Assembly (NCBI GenBank): GCA_022496805.1
Contig: CM040089.1
Coordinates: forward strand, 45,244,372 to 45,308,371
Direction of reading: 5' to 3'
Length of the DNA stretch: 64,000 bases
From: Pohlia nutans
Lineage: Eukaryota; Streptophyta; Bryopsida; Bryales; Mniaceae
Part shown: one piece after another, positions 43,639 to 54,396 of the stretch
How the letters are laid out: each line of letters begins with the position of its first letter
Numbering within the stretch: position 1 is the stretch's first letter
Made by a program: the position numbers and the translations under genes
The notes under the pieces: generated by a model
Told to the model about the DNA's origin: nothing
The model's input: only the letters and a program-made list of their open reading frames with translations
Databases searched by the model: none

Positions 43639-44186
43639 TTAACCCCTAAAAGCCCGAGGGGTATTGGACAAAACATAGTTGTGTTATAATATGTGCCTTC
43701 CATATGTTTGATGAAGTTTGGTTCAATAGACAAAATGTAGAATATCATCTCTACAAATTATCTGTACAGTCGAACTTCCAAAAATAAATATAGATAAATT
43801 TTTGATGAATTTACAAGCATTAACCTTTGAAAATTTGTATAAATTATAATTTTCAATTTTAGAGTTCAAAATTTAGTATGATTGGTTAAAGTTGGGCTAT
43901 CTATTGTAAACTTCAAAAAAGCAAAAGAAATGATGGAGGGATCATCATTACTTTCCCCAAATAGCAAATTTTATAACACTAAGACAATGTTGAGGTGATC
44001 TACTTTGAAAAATTCTCCCGGGTGGAGTTTAACTCGGATTGCCATAATTCAAATTGGGTTGGAAAGTAGACTTGATGTAGTATTTTCAAATATGTTTTAT
44101 TTTTTCAAAAAAACATTTTTGTTCCGGGCAGCCCGTTAGATTCGGGCAGCGACCAGAAAATGGTCGTTTGAGCGCTTAAGGGTTAA
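43639..44186. mobile_element. TTAA element, C family, reference copy
   Basis: Starts TTAACCCCTAAAAGCCCGAG, ends TTGAGCGCTTAAGGGTTAA. 548 bp. Close relatives at 59438-59972 (same orientation), 23792-24232 (inverted) and 15250-15812. Non-coding. Confidence 0.85.
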
Positions 44187-45608
44187 TAATGTACATATCA
44201 AAATTCTCAATGTAAAACATTGATACACTCGTTGATACATAATAACCACAAAGTGATATGTACAAACAGTCACATGGAAGAAATAAGGTGTTGTTTACTT
44301 GACTGGAAAATTGCTTCCAAATACCACCTCTTAAAGCGATGCTAAAATTTTCATATTATTTGATTTTTTGGTAAATTCAACCATATCATCTTTTAGTTAA
44401 CTTGTTGAAGCATGTCCTTCTAAAATCTCAAATTGAAAGCCCTACGAATCGCAAAATCCTAATGCTTAAAATTTTTAAACAATTTTTTTCCAAACTTTCA
44501 ACCCTTTACAAAGGTGAAATTTTAATTTTCAAACTATTTACTTAGAAATAAATTTGTGTTCTATAACTAGTGACTCTTCGGGTTAATATGTTCATTATTG
44601 AAGAGTTGAGTTGAAAATCTATAAATATTATGGTTTTTTATTTTTATTTTTGTTCTTCTTTAAAATAATTATTTGGAAGAAGGTATAAGATTTAAAAAAG
44701 AGAAAAAACCTATAATGTTAATAAAACCCAGGAATAAAACTATCATGGAATAAAAACATGCCAATCCTAATGCCGAACCTGTTTGTCAAGTTTAGCATCT
44801 CATGCCGAGTAATTTTTTAATTTATTTTTTGGTAAATTTATTAAAATTCAACAAACGCCAAATTTGTGAATATTCTTCAAAAATTAATTCTCTTTCTCAA
44901 CATAAAAATATATATTTTTGAAAACAATAAATTCAATAAAGATTTGGGCTTCTCTTCTTATAATTATTTTTTGTGGATCCACATGACCAACTATAGTGGT
45001 AGAAATGTTGTAACAAGCTATGTACTATTATATAATACCCTATGCACTATTATATTTTTGAAAATTGTGAAAATCAAGTTGGAAAACAAACCTTATGTAT
45101 TAGTTTTTCTAGGAGAGTTCATAATTGCAGGCAATACAATGCTTCTCATATTTTTCATCTCACTGATAATTATAGGATGGCTTAAATCATATCTTGCATG
45201 TACATATATTCTATACAAGTTTTTTTTTCCAATTTTTATAAAGTTAAATTTGAAAAAAATAATAATTGCCTATAAAATACTAAATAATTTAGAATCTTTA
45301 ATCCTTTGTAACTTTTGCAATACTGATTGGAATCTCACGAAACAAATTTTTTTATGTAGAGCATAGCATATAGAACTTGCTATAAAAATTTCTAAAAATA
45401 ATTTAAAACAAAAAGTCACCAGAGCCTAATCAAATTGCCAAAAGACAATCTTACTTTGACCTCGGGGGGGGAGGGGGGTGCGCTCTTTTAAATGTGAGGA
45501 ATCACGTGAGTGTACTAGAAGGGGATTAATTTGAACACTACCGCACTATGTAGACATACAAAATGCATATTTAGGGCTCAAAGTCGGGTTGTATATTTAC
45601 ATTAGACA
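44187..45608. other. Very AT-rich intergenic stretch, no gene seen
   Basis: A 166-codon open frame at 44866-45366 (+) is dominated by Ile, Lys, Asn, Leu and Phe, as expected of translated AT-rich DNA, and has no recognisable motif. A G-run lies at about 45463-45478. No element ends identified. Confidence 0.45.
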
Positions 45609-45612
45609 TATA

Positions 45613-46528
45613 CCGTAGTTTACTAGCAGGTTCGGCAGAAAATAATTCTAAAAAAAGATGCCTAAAATTTCGGAAAATTATTGGCATCTTTTGCCGAATA
45701 TTATATAAATTATAATTCAAAATTGCCAAAAAGTGAGATTTTTTTACTTTTCACTGGGTTTTAACTTAGTTGGGAGGCTTGTGTTAATTTCAATGGAGAG
45801 AAGGTGCTCCTTTTGTAATCAAGCTCACTTACATTAGTCCACAAAGAATATGGGTTAAGAAGTAGCAAGACTCTAGGTGAGGCTTTTGAAATGTGTTGTA
45901 CACAAATTTTTGGAGTCCAATTGAGCATAGAAGATGAAGTTTTATAGAATTGTGTCTAACTAACAAAAGTTGATAAATCAAGCCTTCTTCCACCTTCAAC
46001 AAGTTTTGTGTCAAAATAGGTCTAAATGCAAAAGATATGGACAAAACAGCACAGCATTGTAAAGGTCAATGTATCAAAATGCGTTCCTAACAATTTTTCG
46101 AAGCTCATTTGTGCATAGAAGATCAACTTTTTTGGAATTTTTTTGGTCTAAGAAAAGTTTAGAAATCAAGTAATCTTTCACCTCCAACAAATTTTATGTC
46201 ATTTGAAAACTTTATGCAAAATCTATGCGTGTTATAAAAATGAAGACTAACTAGGTGCTTCACCTCAAAGTTCACATATCCCACATGCATTGTTGGATAC
46301 AACTCCACTCCACTTGTATAAACCACAGAGCATTCTTGACTCTCTCTACTCAAATCTTACATGTCAACCAGTGAAAGAGAGTTGGACTTGACAACAAGCC
46401 GAATTTTAAAAAATTAAAGGAGAAAACTCTCGAAATTATTAATATATTATTTGTAGGTGCCGAACCTACTTTTTGAACTTTAATTAATTATTAGGTAGCA
46501 AGGTGCCGAACCTACTAGTAAACTACGG
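45613..46528. mobile_element. Inverted-repeat element with CCGTAGTTTACTAG ends, TA target
   Basis: CCGTAGTTTACTAGCAGG then TTCGGCA on the left, TGCCGAACCT then ACTAGTAAACTACGG on the right, with TATA/TA outside each. 916 bp. The interior consists of degenerate ~150-bp units (GCTTACATTAG..., GAGCATAGAAGATSAA, CTTYCACCTYCAACAA) also found in the Tc1 insertion at 27470-27960. Non-coding. Confidence 0.8.
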
Positions 46529-46532
46529 TATA

Positions 46533-47865
46533 CATGAACGAATGTAAGAATATTCTTACGTATACAAGGGCTATTTTAATGGGGGTCATGAACACACGTG
46601 ATGCCAAGGTTTAATAAAGAGTGCACCCCTAGGACTTTGGCCACTTTGGCTCTTTAATTGATAAGCTACTATGCTTTGAAACATTTGAAAATCCATTTGA
46701 GACTATTTTTGTCTGGTATTTAGAGAATATTTATGAATAAAAATAAAAAAGTAATAATTTATCAAATAAAATGTATTTATATGAATTTTGAAAGGCACAG
46801 GACATTCATACCCCATTTGTGATATGTAAGTGGCATTTATTGTAACACAAAATATCATGAATTGCATGATTGCAACCTAGAAGCTCCAATTCTGCCTATG
46901 TGTAAAAGCCCCTGATTGATTCACATGTTGCCCACCTTGCTGAATGGTAACTTAGGAATTATAAGTGATCAGGGTTTTTTTTTCTGGCTATTTATAACCA
47001 ATTTGCTACAAAATCCACCAAGAGAATCACCATATGGGAATGTATTGAGAAAAATGCCACCTTGTGCAGTGATCAAGGCAATGGATTGCACCGGGCTAGG
47101 ACTTTGTGAGCGACACGTAGTGAATGAAAAGGCCAAGATATTGGATGAAAAATTTAGGATGTATGAAGGGTTTTGTGAAAGGCCAATATATTGGATGAAA
47201 AAGATAGGATGTATGAAAAAACAGAGATCCGTCGTCAAGTTTTTCAAATAAAAAATTAAAGCATCAAAATGCCACCTCATTCACTTGCATGGAAGCTTTG
47301 TAGCCTAAAGTTTGATTACCTGAAAACCAAAAAAAAAAAAAAAAAAACCTTGTAAGCTACTGATGAAATACTGTTGTATGTGGAATATTCCCCACCATCT
47401 ACTGTAGAGCTAAGGCAGGAACAATGTATGCTACTGAATGTTATGAGCCACCCGTACCTCGTACCGGGAGGCTGTTCCTTGGGTGGCAGTTGTTGACTAG
47501 AATAGGGGTAGACGATTATGTGGTATTCCACCTAGTGAGACTGACAGGACTTGGAAGTAGAAAGACAGTCTTCTATGGCAATGGTATCCAATGAAAGTAT
47601 GCTCAAAACAAGCACCTAAGTTAGAAAAGATGTTTTCACGACATGGGCTTTTGTCAACATTCCATTTGACAGGGTGCCGTGGGTAAGATGGGTAGCTCAA
47701 CCATTACAGCATCTACCCGCCGTCTCCAGCAACAGAGCCTCACAGCATGGGTGGCTGCCGTGAGGACAAGTACTAGGATGTGGTCAGCGTGAAGCAATAT
47801 TCCATATGTTACCCACAGAGGACCACAAAATTAAGGCATTGTAAGGCATGTTGCTGTGACTCTCG
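46533..47865. other. Intergenic, no gene seen
   Basis: Non-coding. Contains a poly-A tract at 47327-47347, a tandem duplication around 47120-47215 (GGCCAAGATATTGGATGAAAA / GGCCAATATATTGGATGAAAA) and GCTACTGAATGTTATGA at 47430, a motif also found at about 16880, 49820 and 58740. The 111-codon open frame at 46916 overlaps the tandem duplication and has no recognisable similarity. Confidence 0.4.
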
Positions 47866-48085
47866 TGGCCCATTCACACCAGCCCTTGCTACTGCACTTG
47901 AGTTCCATTTCTCCGCTGCAAATTTTCAATTTTTTTATTTTATTTTATTTTATTTTTGGGCGTTGCTTCACTTTCTTACATGCGTTCCTTTTGCACTGTT
48001 GAGATTTAAATAAAATTAAGTTTGCCAAGCTACTTACCATAACGCACGCACATCTTGCCGCATGAGGTTGGTGTGAATCGGCCAT
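47866..48085. mobile_element. Probable MITE with GGCCCATTCACACCAG ends
   Basis: TGGCCCATTCACACCAGCCC on the left pairs with GGTTGGTGTGAATCGGCCA on the right. A longer relative lies at 51988-52610. Target duplication not identifiable. Confidence 0.5.
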
Positions 48086-48302
48086 CAACTTCCTCGCAAT
48101 GTCCAAAGATTGGGGCAAAAGACAATAGTGCGTGGTTTTTTTTAAAGATGATCATATATGCATCTCATTCTTATGTGCTTCATTTGTTATAAATTGTTAG
48201 TGTTTGGTTGGGTCTGCGTTGATATTTGGTACTTCATTGTGGGGTGGGATTTGTTGGTGGATGCAACCGACCCTAGCAGGATCTTGGAGTCCATCCATTC
48301 CC

Positions 48303-48330
48303 TTAATCCATAAACGCCCGAGGGGGGTCT
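48303..48330 (+). mobile_element. Solo left end of a TTAA element, C-like
   Basis: TTAATCCATAAACGCCCGAG resembles the C-family start TTAACCCCTAAAAGCCCGAG. No matching right end found. Confidence 0.35.
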
Positions 48331-48613
48331 CCCACTCAAAACTGCCTCATTCTAGATTTTTTTGTTGATGATCTCTGAATCGGCTTTTTGAAACCCTTTT
48401 TCACATTCCAACTGTTGGATCTTGCACTTTTAGGCATTATTAACCATCAGCCTCAAATTTTCAAAACATTTGACCATATAGATGTCAAGATAATAGAAAA
48501 TGAAGATGATCTTGAAATTTTAGGTCCTCAAATATCTGAGCAATCTTGCTTTGATGGGCTCCCAAATAAGTTGAAATGATGTGCCATTTTTTACCATCCT
48601 CAAGATGAGAAAG

Positions 48614-48700
48614 TTAATCTTTTAGTGCTTAGGATACTGTAGCTAAATTCACTGGATTTCACTGGGTTTTTCCACTACTTTAATGAACCAAATGGAGCTT
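48614..48700 (+). mobile_element. Left end of an E-family TTAA element
   Basis: TTAATCTTTTAGTGCTTAGG followed by ATACTGTAG...GGATTTCACTGGGTTTTTCC matches the start of 50238-51050. The remainder is missing; an A-family element begins about 100 bp later. Confidence 0.5.
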
Positions 48701-48794
48701 TTTAATTACCAAAACAAACATATTTAAGGCATCTATACTTCTTTTGAATAGAACCAAAGTAAATTAAAAAAGAAAATCATGCTTAAAATGAAAG

Positions 48795-49376
48795 TTAATT
48801 CCTAAATGCCCACAACTCTCTTCAGATTTGGAGAATTGCAAAAATGCACTATAAAATGCAACTAAGAGGGATATTTTGAACTTGATGTATATAGAATAAA
48901 AGTTGTACATTATGACTTTTGGATTCTATCCATTTGGTTAAATCTATGATTGCTATCACCGATACTTTTGTATACAATTTGAAACTTAAAATTCAAAATT
49001 ATTTTGTAATTTGATTACGAATAACATATTGACAATCTATGGATGAAAACTATTGTCATGGGTTGAAATGTAATATTCTAACTGTAGTGATTTTTGGAGA
49101 TTTTTTTGGTTGCTTAATTTTATGAATTGATTTTTTCAAGAGCACTTTTGAACTAAGATCTTATAAATTTTTGGTGAAGCACTGCAACATGAAATGAGGC
49201 ATATGTAAAATTTTCACAAATCATCCCCTTTCTAATCAGTTCATACAAGCATGAAGCTAACTTCCCATAAAGTCTATAGTAAAAAATCCACATGCAAAAC
49301 ATGCATGACAGATGAGAAAACGTGAATGAAATCTGTACATCGTTCAAAAATGGATGTTTGGGCAGTTAAGGGTTAA
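48795..49376. mobile_element. TTAA element, A family, inverted
   Basis: Starts TTAATTCCTAAATGCCC, ends TGGGCAGTTAAGGGTTAA. Inverted relative of 36298 and 41858. 582 bp. Confidence 0.82.
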
Positions 49377-50237
49377 AAGAGATTTTGGGTGTGGGAATCA
49401 AGAAAACCATACTTGAGAATGTGCGGAATATTTGACATCATCATCCATGCAAAATCAACACCTCCCTTGTTTTACAAGAAGACAGAGGTAATGGCAACCA
49501 AGAGGAGAAGCAAGATCTCAAAGCTCCAAACACATAATAAACAAGAAGATACCATTGTGAATTAATGCCAGCAGTGTTGCGCCGGCCAACTCTAGTTGAC
49601 AGCTTTTTAATATATATATATAGAAAGAAATTTTATTTATTTTTATTTATTTATTTTATTTGTTTATTTATTTATTTTTTGTGGGTGGTTGTTTTTTCTC
49701 CTTTTCTTTTTCATTTTTTTTTCCCACTCTGGTCCAACGACCTCCAGCGACCGGCTCTATCGATCTCTTTTATGAATGAACTTCCATACCGTTGGATGGA
49801 TGTAAAGGTAGTGCCCATGAAGGCTACTAAATGTTAAGTATCCTTTTAGGACGGCTTTCCGTATAAAGCCTGAACCTGCATGTGCAACCTCATATCAACA
49901 TGAAGGTTGATGGATTAATAGTCATTCATGTTAAGGTCGAGGCACCTAAAACCAATCAGTTAAGACATTCACTATACATGGGATAGATGAATCAATATTT
50001 TGAGAATTTTCCTCTTTTAGCAATAAGAAATTAAGAAGTTTTCATATTTAATTTAATTTTTTTGATAATTATTTGAATAAGTACAAATTTTCAAAGTGAA
50101 AGTCATAGGTTTACCTAAAACCGATCACATGCTCTAATGTACAAATGAAGTACATCTTCCCTTTGAAAATCTAGAAATTAGGCAAGAATCTAGGGTGGTT
50201 GGTTTTGGGTACCTGGTTGGTAATAGGACAATCAACC
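49377..50237. other. Intergenic with T-rich low-complexity tract
   Basis: 49600-49730 is almost entirely T with scattered A/G (TTTATTTATTTA units). A GGCTACTAAATGTTAAG motif lies at 49820. No gene. Confidence 0.45.
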
Positions 50238-51050
50238 TTAACCCTTTAGTGCCGAGGGTATTGTAGCAGACAGCTCTGGATTTCAGTGGGTTTTTTCCAC
50301 TGTGGTTGAGACTACCAAAAATAGAATGGCTTAAATTAGAAAGTAACCGTACAATTCTATTCTCAACTCGAGAGCACACATTTTATTAAAATTTGAGAAT
50401 CATTCGATGGTGGGATCGGAAGATTATAGTATGTATTTGAACTGTATAATGCACGCTCAAAAACGAGATTTTGGGGGGGTGTGTGACTTCAAAGTTAAAT
50501 AGAATTTGAGGTAAATTTTCAAAAATAAAAGCAAAGAAGTTCAGCTATGCCCTATGTCAACACCTCTCCGTTGCAATCTTTCATATCAAAAATAGACTCA
50601 CACATAATTATTGTGAGATTTATAAGTGAAAGTGACTTGTCCATGTACGGTTTAGGACAAAATTTTATACGTTGAAAATTGACAAGAGTGGGTACATTAG
50701 TCAAGATCGGATTACACACACTAATGGAAGATGAAGAAGAGAACACAATCCAAAAAAATAAAACAAGATAACAAACTTCCAAACACAAGAAATACTACAT
50801 AATACATATGTTGTATTTGTAAGTATTTACTGTATTTTCAAGTATTTGCAGTATTTTTGCGTTCTGTTGATAGGTATTTTGATTGTTGTACAATTCCAAA
50901 TTGAAATTTTCTTTTTCTGGAAGGTGCGTAATGTATGTGCGCAAATCTGAACTTCAAAACTGAAGTTCCAATTCTTCACGGATTCTCTGCTATTTGCATT
51001 TCGGACGTTGTAGTGACCATAATGTGGTTTGCTGGGCACTAAAGGGTTAA
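50238..51050. mobile_element. TTAA element, E family, reference copy
   Basis: Starts TTAACCCTTTAGTGCCGAG, ends CTGGGCACTAAAGGGTTAA. 813 bp, non-coding. Relatives: 61332-62358 (with a further insertion), the split copy 29640-29990 plus 35138-35468, and a left end at 48614. Confidence 0.85.
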
Positions 51051-51673
51051 TATGTCGGTGTTCTGGTCTTGCATTTCTGGTTTACAAGACCTGCAATAGC
51101 TGAAACTCTATCCAGAAGAGCCAGCCCTGCTACACCAAATATGTGATGCCACATGGTAGAAGTATTAATGAAAGACCATGAATTTTGGGCAAATGCCCTG
51201 CATGACATCAACCTGCGGGTTCAGGCTCTACATGCAAAGGCTTCGTCCTTAGAGTTAACACCAGTGTGAGAACAGACCCTCACTTGAGTAAAGATATTAA
51301 ATTATTTGCCACTGTGCGCAGGAAATTCTTAATGCAGGTGCAATCAGATAAATTACGTCATCAGTCTTCGCTTCACTCACTCAGTCAGGTGAGTCTGTCA
51401 AGATGTATTATACTATAGATTAATAGTCATATATATATCATTAACAATAGGAAATTCTCCTATCTCTGTTCTCAATTTCTCATGATGTTGATTCCAGAGA
51501 ATTATTTTATTAATTGACATCATCTGTCTAAGTTCAGGTGGTTGTCAAGATGCTGTACTCCACCATTCCACCGTCCAGAATCTTCAACTGTAGCTGAGCC
51601 AATAGTAACTGATTAACTGATGAGGTCTCAGGACTGGTTTAATTTGTTTGGCACTGTCTGTGTGTAACGGTGG
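51051..51673. other. Intergenic, no gene seen
   Basis: Non-coding DNA of near-average GC. No domain, splice-supported frame or element ends recognised. Confidence 0.35.
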
Positions 51674-51675
51674 TA

Positions 51676-51893
51676 AGGTAGAGGGCTCCAAAACCAACAG
51701 GGTTCTAATTCCAAGAGAATCTAAACTATGCATTTATTTTAGAACACAAATCTAGGCAGATCATAGAGCTCTTATTGGATGTTGACCAAAATGATAAGAT
51801 ATCTATGGTCTACCTAGATTTAGGTTCTAGGATGATTATTGTGCCTAGATTCTCTTGGAATTAGAACCCTGTTGGTTTTGGAGCCCCCTACCT
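51676..51893. mobile_element. Foldback MITE, TA target
   Basis: Arms of about 50 bp: AGGTAGAGGGCTCCAAAACC, then AACAGGGTTCTAATTCCAAG; the right arm is the inverse, ending GGAGCCCCCTACCT. TA flanks both ends. The interior is related to the foldback at 42452-42577. Confidence 0.75.
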
Positions 51894-51987
51894 TAGTCAT
51901 GATTCTGTAGCTACGATCAGGTCAATCTCTACTGTATGGAACTGAAGAGACTGCTGACCACGACATCATTCTGCTCTAACTTACCTT

Positions 51988-52610
51988 GCACTCATGGCCC
52001 ATTCATGGGCCATTCACACCAGCCCCCTGCCACTGTTGCGTTTGCGTTCGTGAAAGGCTGGGAGGTAAAATGAAGAAACCATAAAATATTCACAGCATTG
52101 TCCTTTCTGCTGCAACTATTGTTGAAGCACTGTTCAACTGCGTTACAGTACCGCATCTGTAGTCATGTTCATTTTTTGCGTTGTATTGCTTCCTAGCATG
52201 CGGTGGAGTAATTCCTCTTCACATATTTTATATTTTTCTTTTGACCTCGTATTCCTTCAAAGTTATCTGGCGCATGCGTGCGTGCGGTAGAGTTGCTGGA
52301 TGTGAATGGACCTTCACTTATACACCAGTGCTGCCGCATGCATGCCTGCGTCAGGTAACTTTGAGGGAATCTGGTGTCGACCAAGAAATATAAAATATGC
52401 AATTAGAAATTACTTTAAAGTATGATAGAAAGGAACATAACGCAAAAAAGGAGCTGTAATGCACTTGCACAGTGCTTGAACAGTAGTTGCAACACAAAAA
52501 AACAAGGCTTTGAATGTTTTTTTGTTTCTTGGTTTTACCTTCCTCCATTTCGGGAACGCAGATGCAAATGCGGCAAGGGCTTGGTGTGAATGGGCTATGA
52601 GAGACTTGTG
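51988..52610. mobile_element. Probable MITE with GCCCATTCACACCAG ends, larger copy
   Basis: CTCATGGCCCATTC...CACACCAGCCCCCTGCC on the left pairs with GGCAAGGGCTTGGTGTGAAT and GGGCTATGAG on the right. A second, inner inverted pair occurs (CTTCAAAGTTATCTGGCGCATG against GCATGCCTGCGTCAGGTAAC). Related to 47866-48085. Non-coding. Confidence 0.55.
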
Positions 52611-52864
52611 CTCGCTTTCTGCAGAGAGAATAAACTAATTTTAGTTCCTGCTTTGGATTAGAGAACGCCAGAAGGGTGCTAGAGTGATTGGACGGGTTTG
52701 ACACTTTCTCAAACCAAGACCAATGTCTTTCACGGACCCGCTCTCTCTTTTTATTAGAAGAGAATGAGAGGAGATTGAACAGTTAATCGGATATCTGTTT
52801 TCTGCAATAGCATGGCCGGATCAACTCTTGAGATGTTATATTCAAGTTATCAACATATGTAATC

Positions 52865-52999
52865 ATTGGGAGGATTGAGAGGTTTAGCCTAGGGTTAAAA
52901 ATTGTGTGCTAATGTGGAAAAAAAGGGGTTAAATAAATGAGGAAAGTATTTAGTCCTCTACCTCTATTGTTTAGAAAGTTAATTGTTACAATCCTCCCA
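52865..52999. mobile_element. hAT-like MITE, 8-bp duplication
   Basis: 135 bp with inverted ends ATTGGGAGGATTG and CAATCCTCCCA, flanked by ATGTAATC on both sides (52857-52864, 53000-53007). An 8-bp duplication fits hAT elements. Confidence 0.65.
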
Positions 53000-53007
53000 A
53001 TGTAATC

Positions 53008-54396
53008 TAGTCCATGGTTTTTTGTCGCTCAGTTGGCAAAAAATACTTTTTTACTTTGTCTGCCAGTTTGGTTCACTTGCTTGTAAGGCTATAAGGATCT
53101 ATTTACAATAACACAATCCACAAAACTGTAACCAGTGATTATTTTATAAATTATTAAGCAATAATTTTATCATTTGAATTAATAATGCAATATAAATTAG
53201 TAACTACATATATTATATGTCATTTTACTATATACTAAATTTTGACAATGTTTGAGAAATTATTGATACTCCAAAACAACTAAAATATGGAGATAACTCC
53301 AGTCGTTAATAAGGACTAAAATGTGCTTATTAAGCACTCAAAATTTTCTTTATTATTTTTAATATTTACATAAATTGAAGATATAATTTCCTAATCACTC
53401 ATCAAGAGTCGTTAGATTTGGGCGCACTTGGGTCTTTTGATTGTGAATGCAGCCATAAACTAGAAATTTTTACTAGTAGTATTGTTAAATGGGATATGTA
53501 ACATGAGCTGATCATTTATGTACAAAGAAAAACCCAATTGGCCTTGGTTGCGAACTCTTTACAAAAATGCCTAAGGTAGGAGAACGTTCGGTATAAGAGG
53601 GTTGTTCATATATGTAGATATCTATTTATATCTCATCCATACAAAAAGTGGACATACTTAAAACCACCCAAGACCCAATTCCGCACTATCATTGAACCCC
53701 AATCCTACCTTGGGATTGAACCAATTCCACCTCACTTTGAGAGTCCAAATGAACAATAAATACATTAAGTGATAGGTGAAATTGGGTGTAAATAGAGCGA
53801 TTTTAGGTACTTCAATGAATGAAAAATAAATTATAGGCAACCATAGTCGACAAGGGTAATATCATCAACTTGTAAAGTAACAAACATTTTTTCATTGAAG
53901 CTTTTACACAATTACAGTCTAATCCTGCATCTCATTCATTAAGAGAAAACAGAACCTACAAGGTAACTCACACTGGCTAATCACTGTACTAATTGATTCT
54001 TCGAAGTAAGTGACCTACTTCCCATAGCCATATTTTTTAAATCAAAGGTACAGACTGTCTACTAACTGAAGCACTTGACAATGTTCATATAATCCTCCTA
54101 GCTCTTGCATCAGTTGTATGAATCATAATGAATCTGCCAATGTCTGGTTCAGTGCACCCGAAATATATATTGAAAGATTCATTAATCGTCATACTTCAAC
54201 GTTGACTGATTATTTTCAGTTCCGTTGATAAACAGTCAACAGGGACTTACGAGATCCTAAACATTAACATGCTTAATCCAAAGCTTGAACTTATTCTTGC
54301 TTGCGTCGCCACGCAAGCCATGCTTCTTTAATTGTACATAGAAAGATCGAATTGTATTTTGCTGAAAGTACTGTCTGGCATTAATTTGCTGAAACT
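53008..54396. other. Intergenic; 3' flank of the polyketide synthase gene
   Basis: AT-rich non-coding DNA. The polyketide synthase gene (minus strand) ends at 54397, so its 3' UTR lies in the last few hundred bases. No further gene recognised. Confidence 0.4.

Noticed and set aside
44866..45366. 166-codon open frame, hydrophobic, AT-rich
   Set aside because: Composition (Ile, Lys, Asn, Phe, Leu) is what AT-rich non-coding DNA gives; no motif, no splice context, no GC rise such as the real genes show.
49565..49837. 90-codon open frame with a transmembrane-like Phe/Leu stretch
   Set aside because: Translation of a T-rich low-complexity tract.
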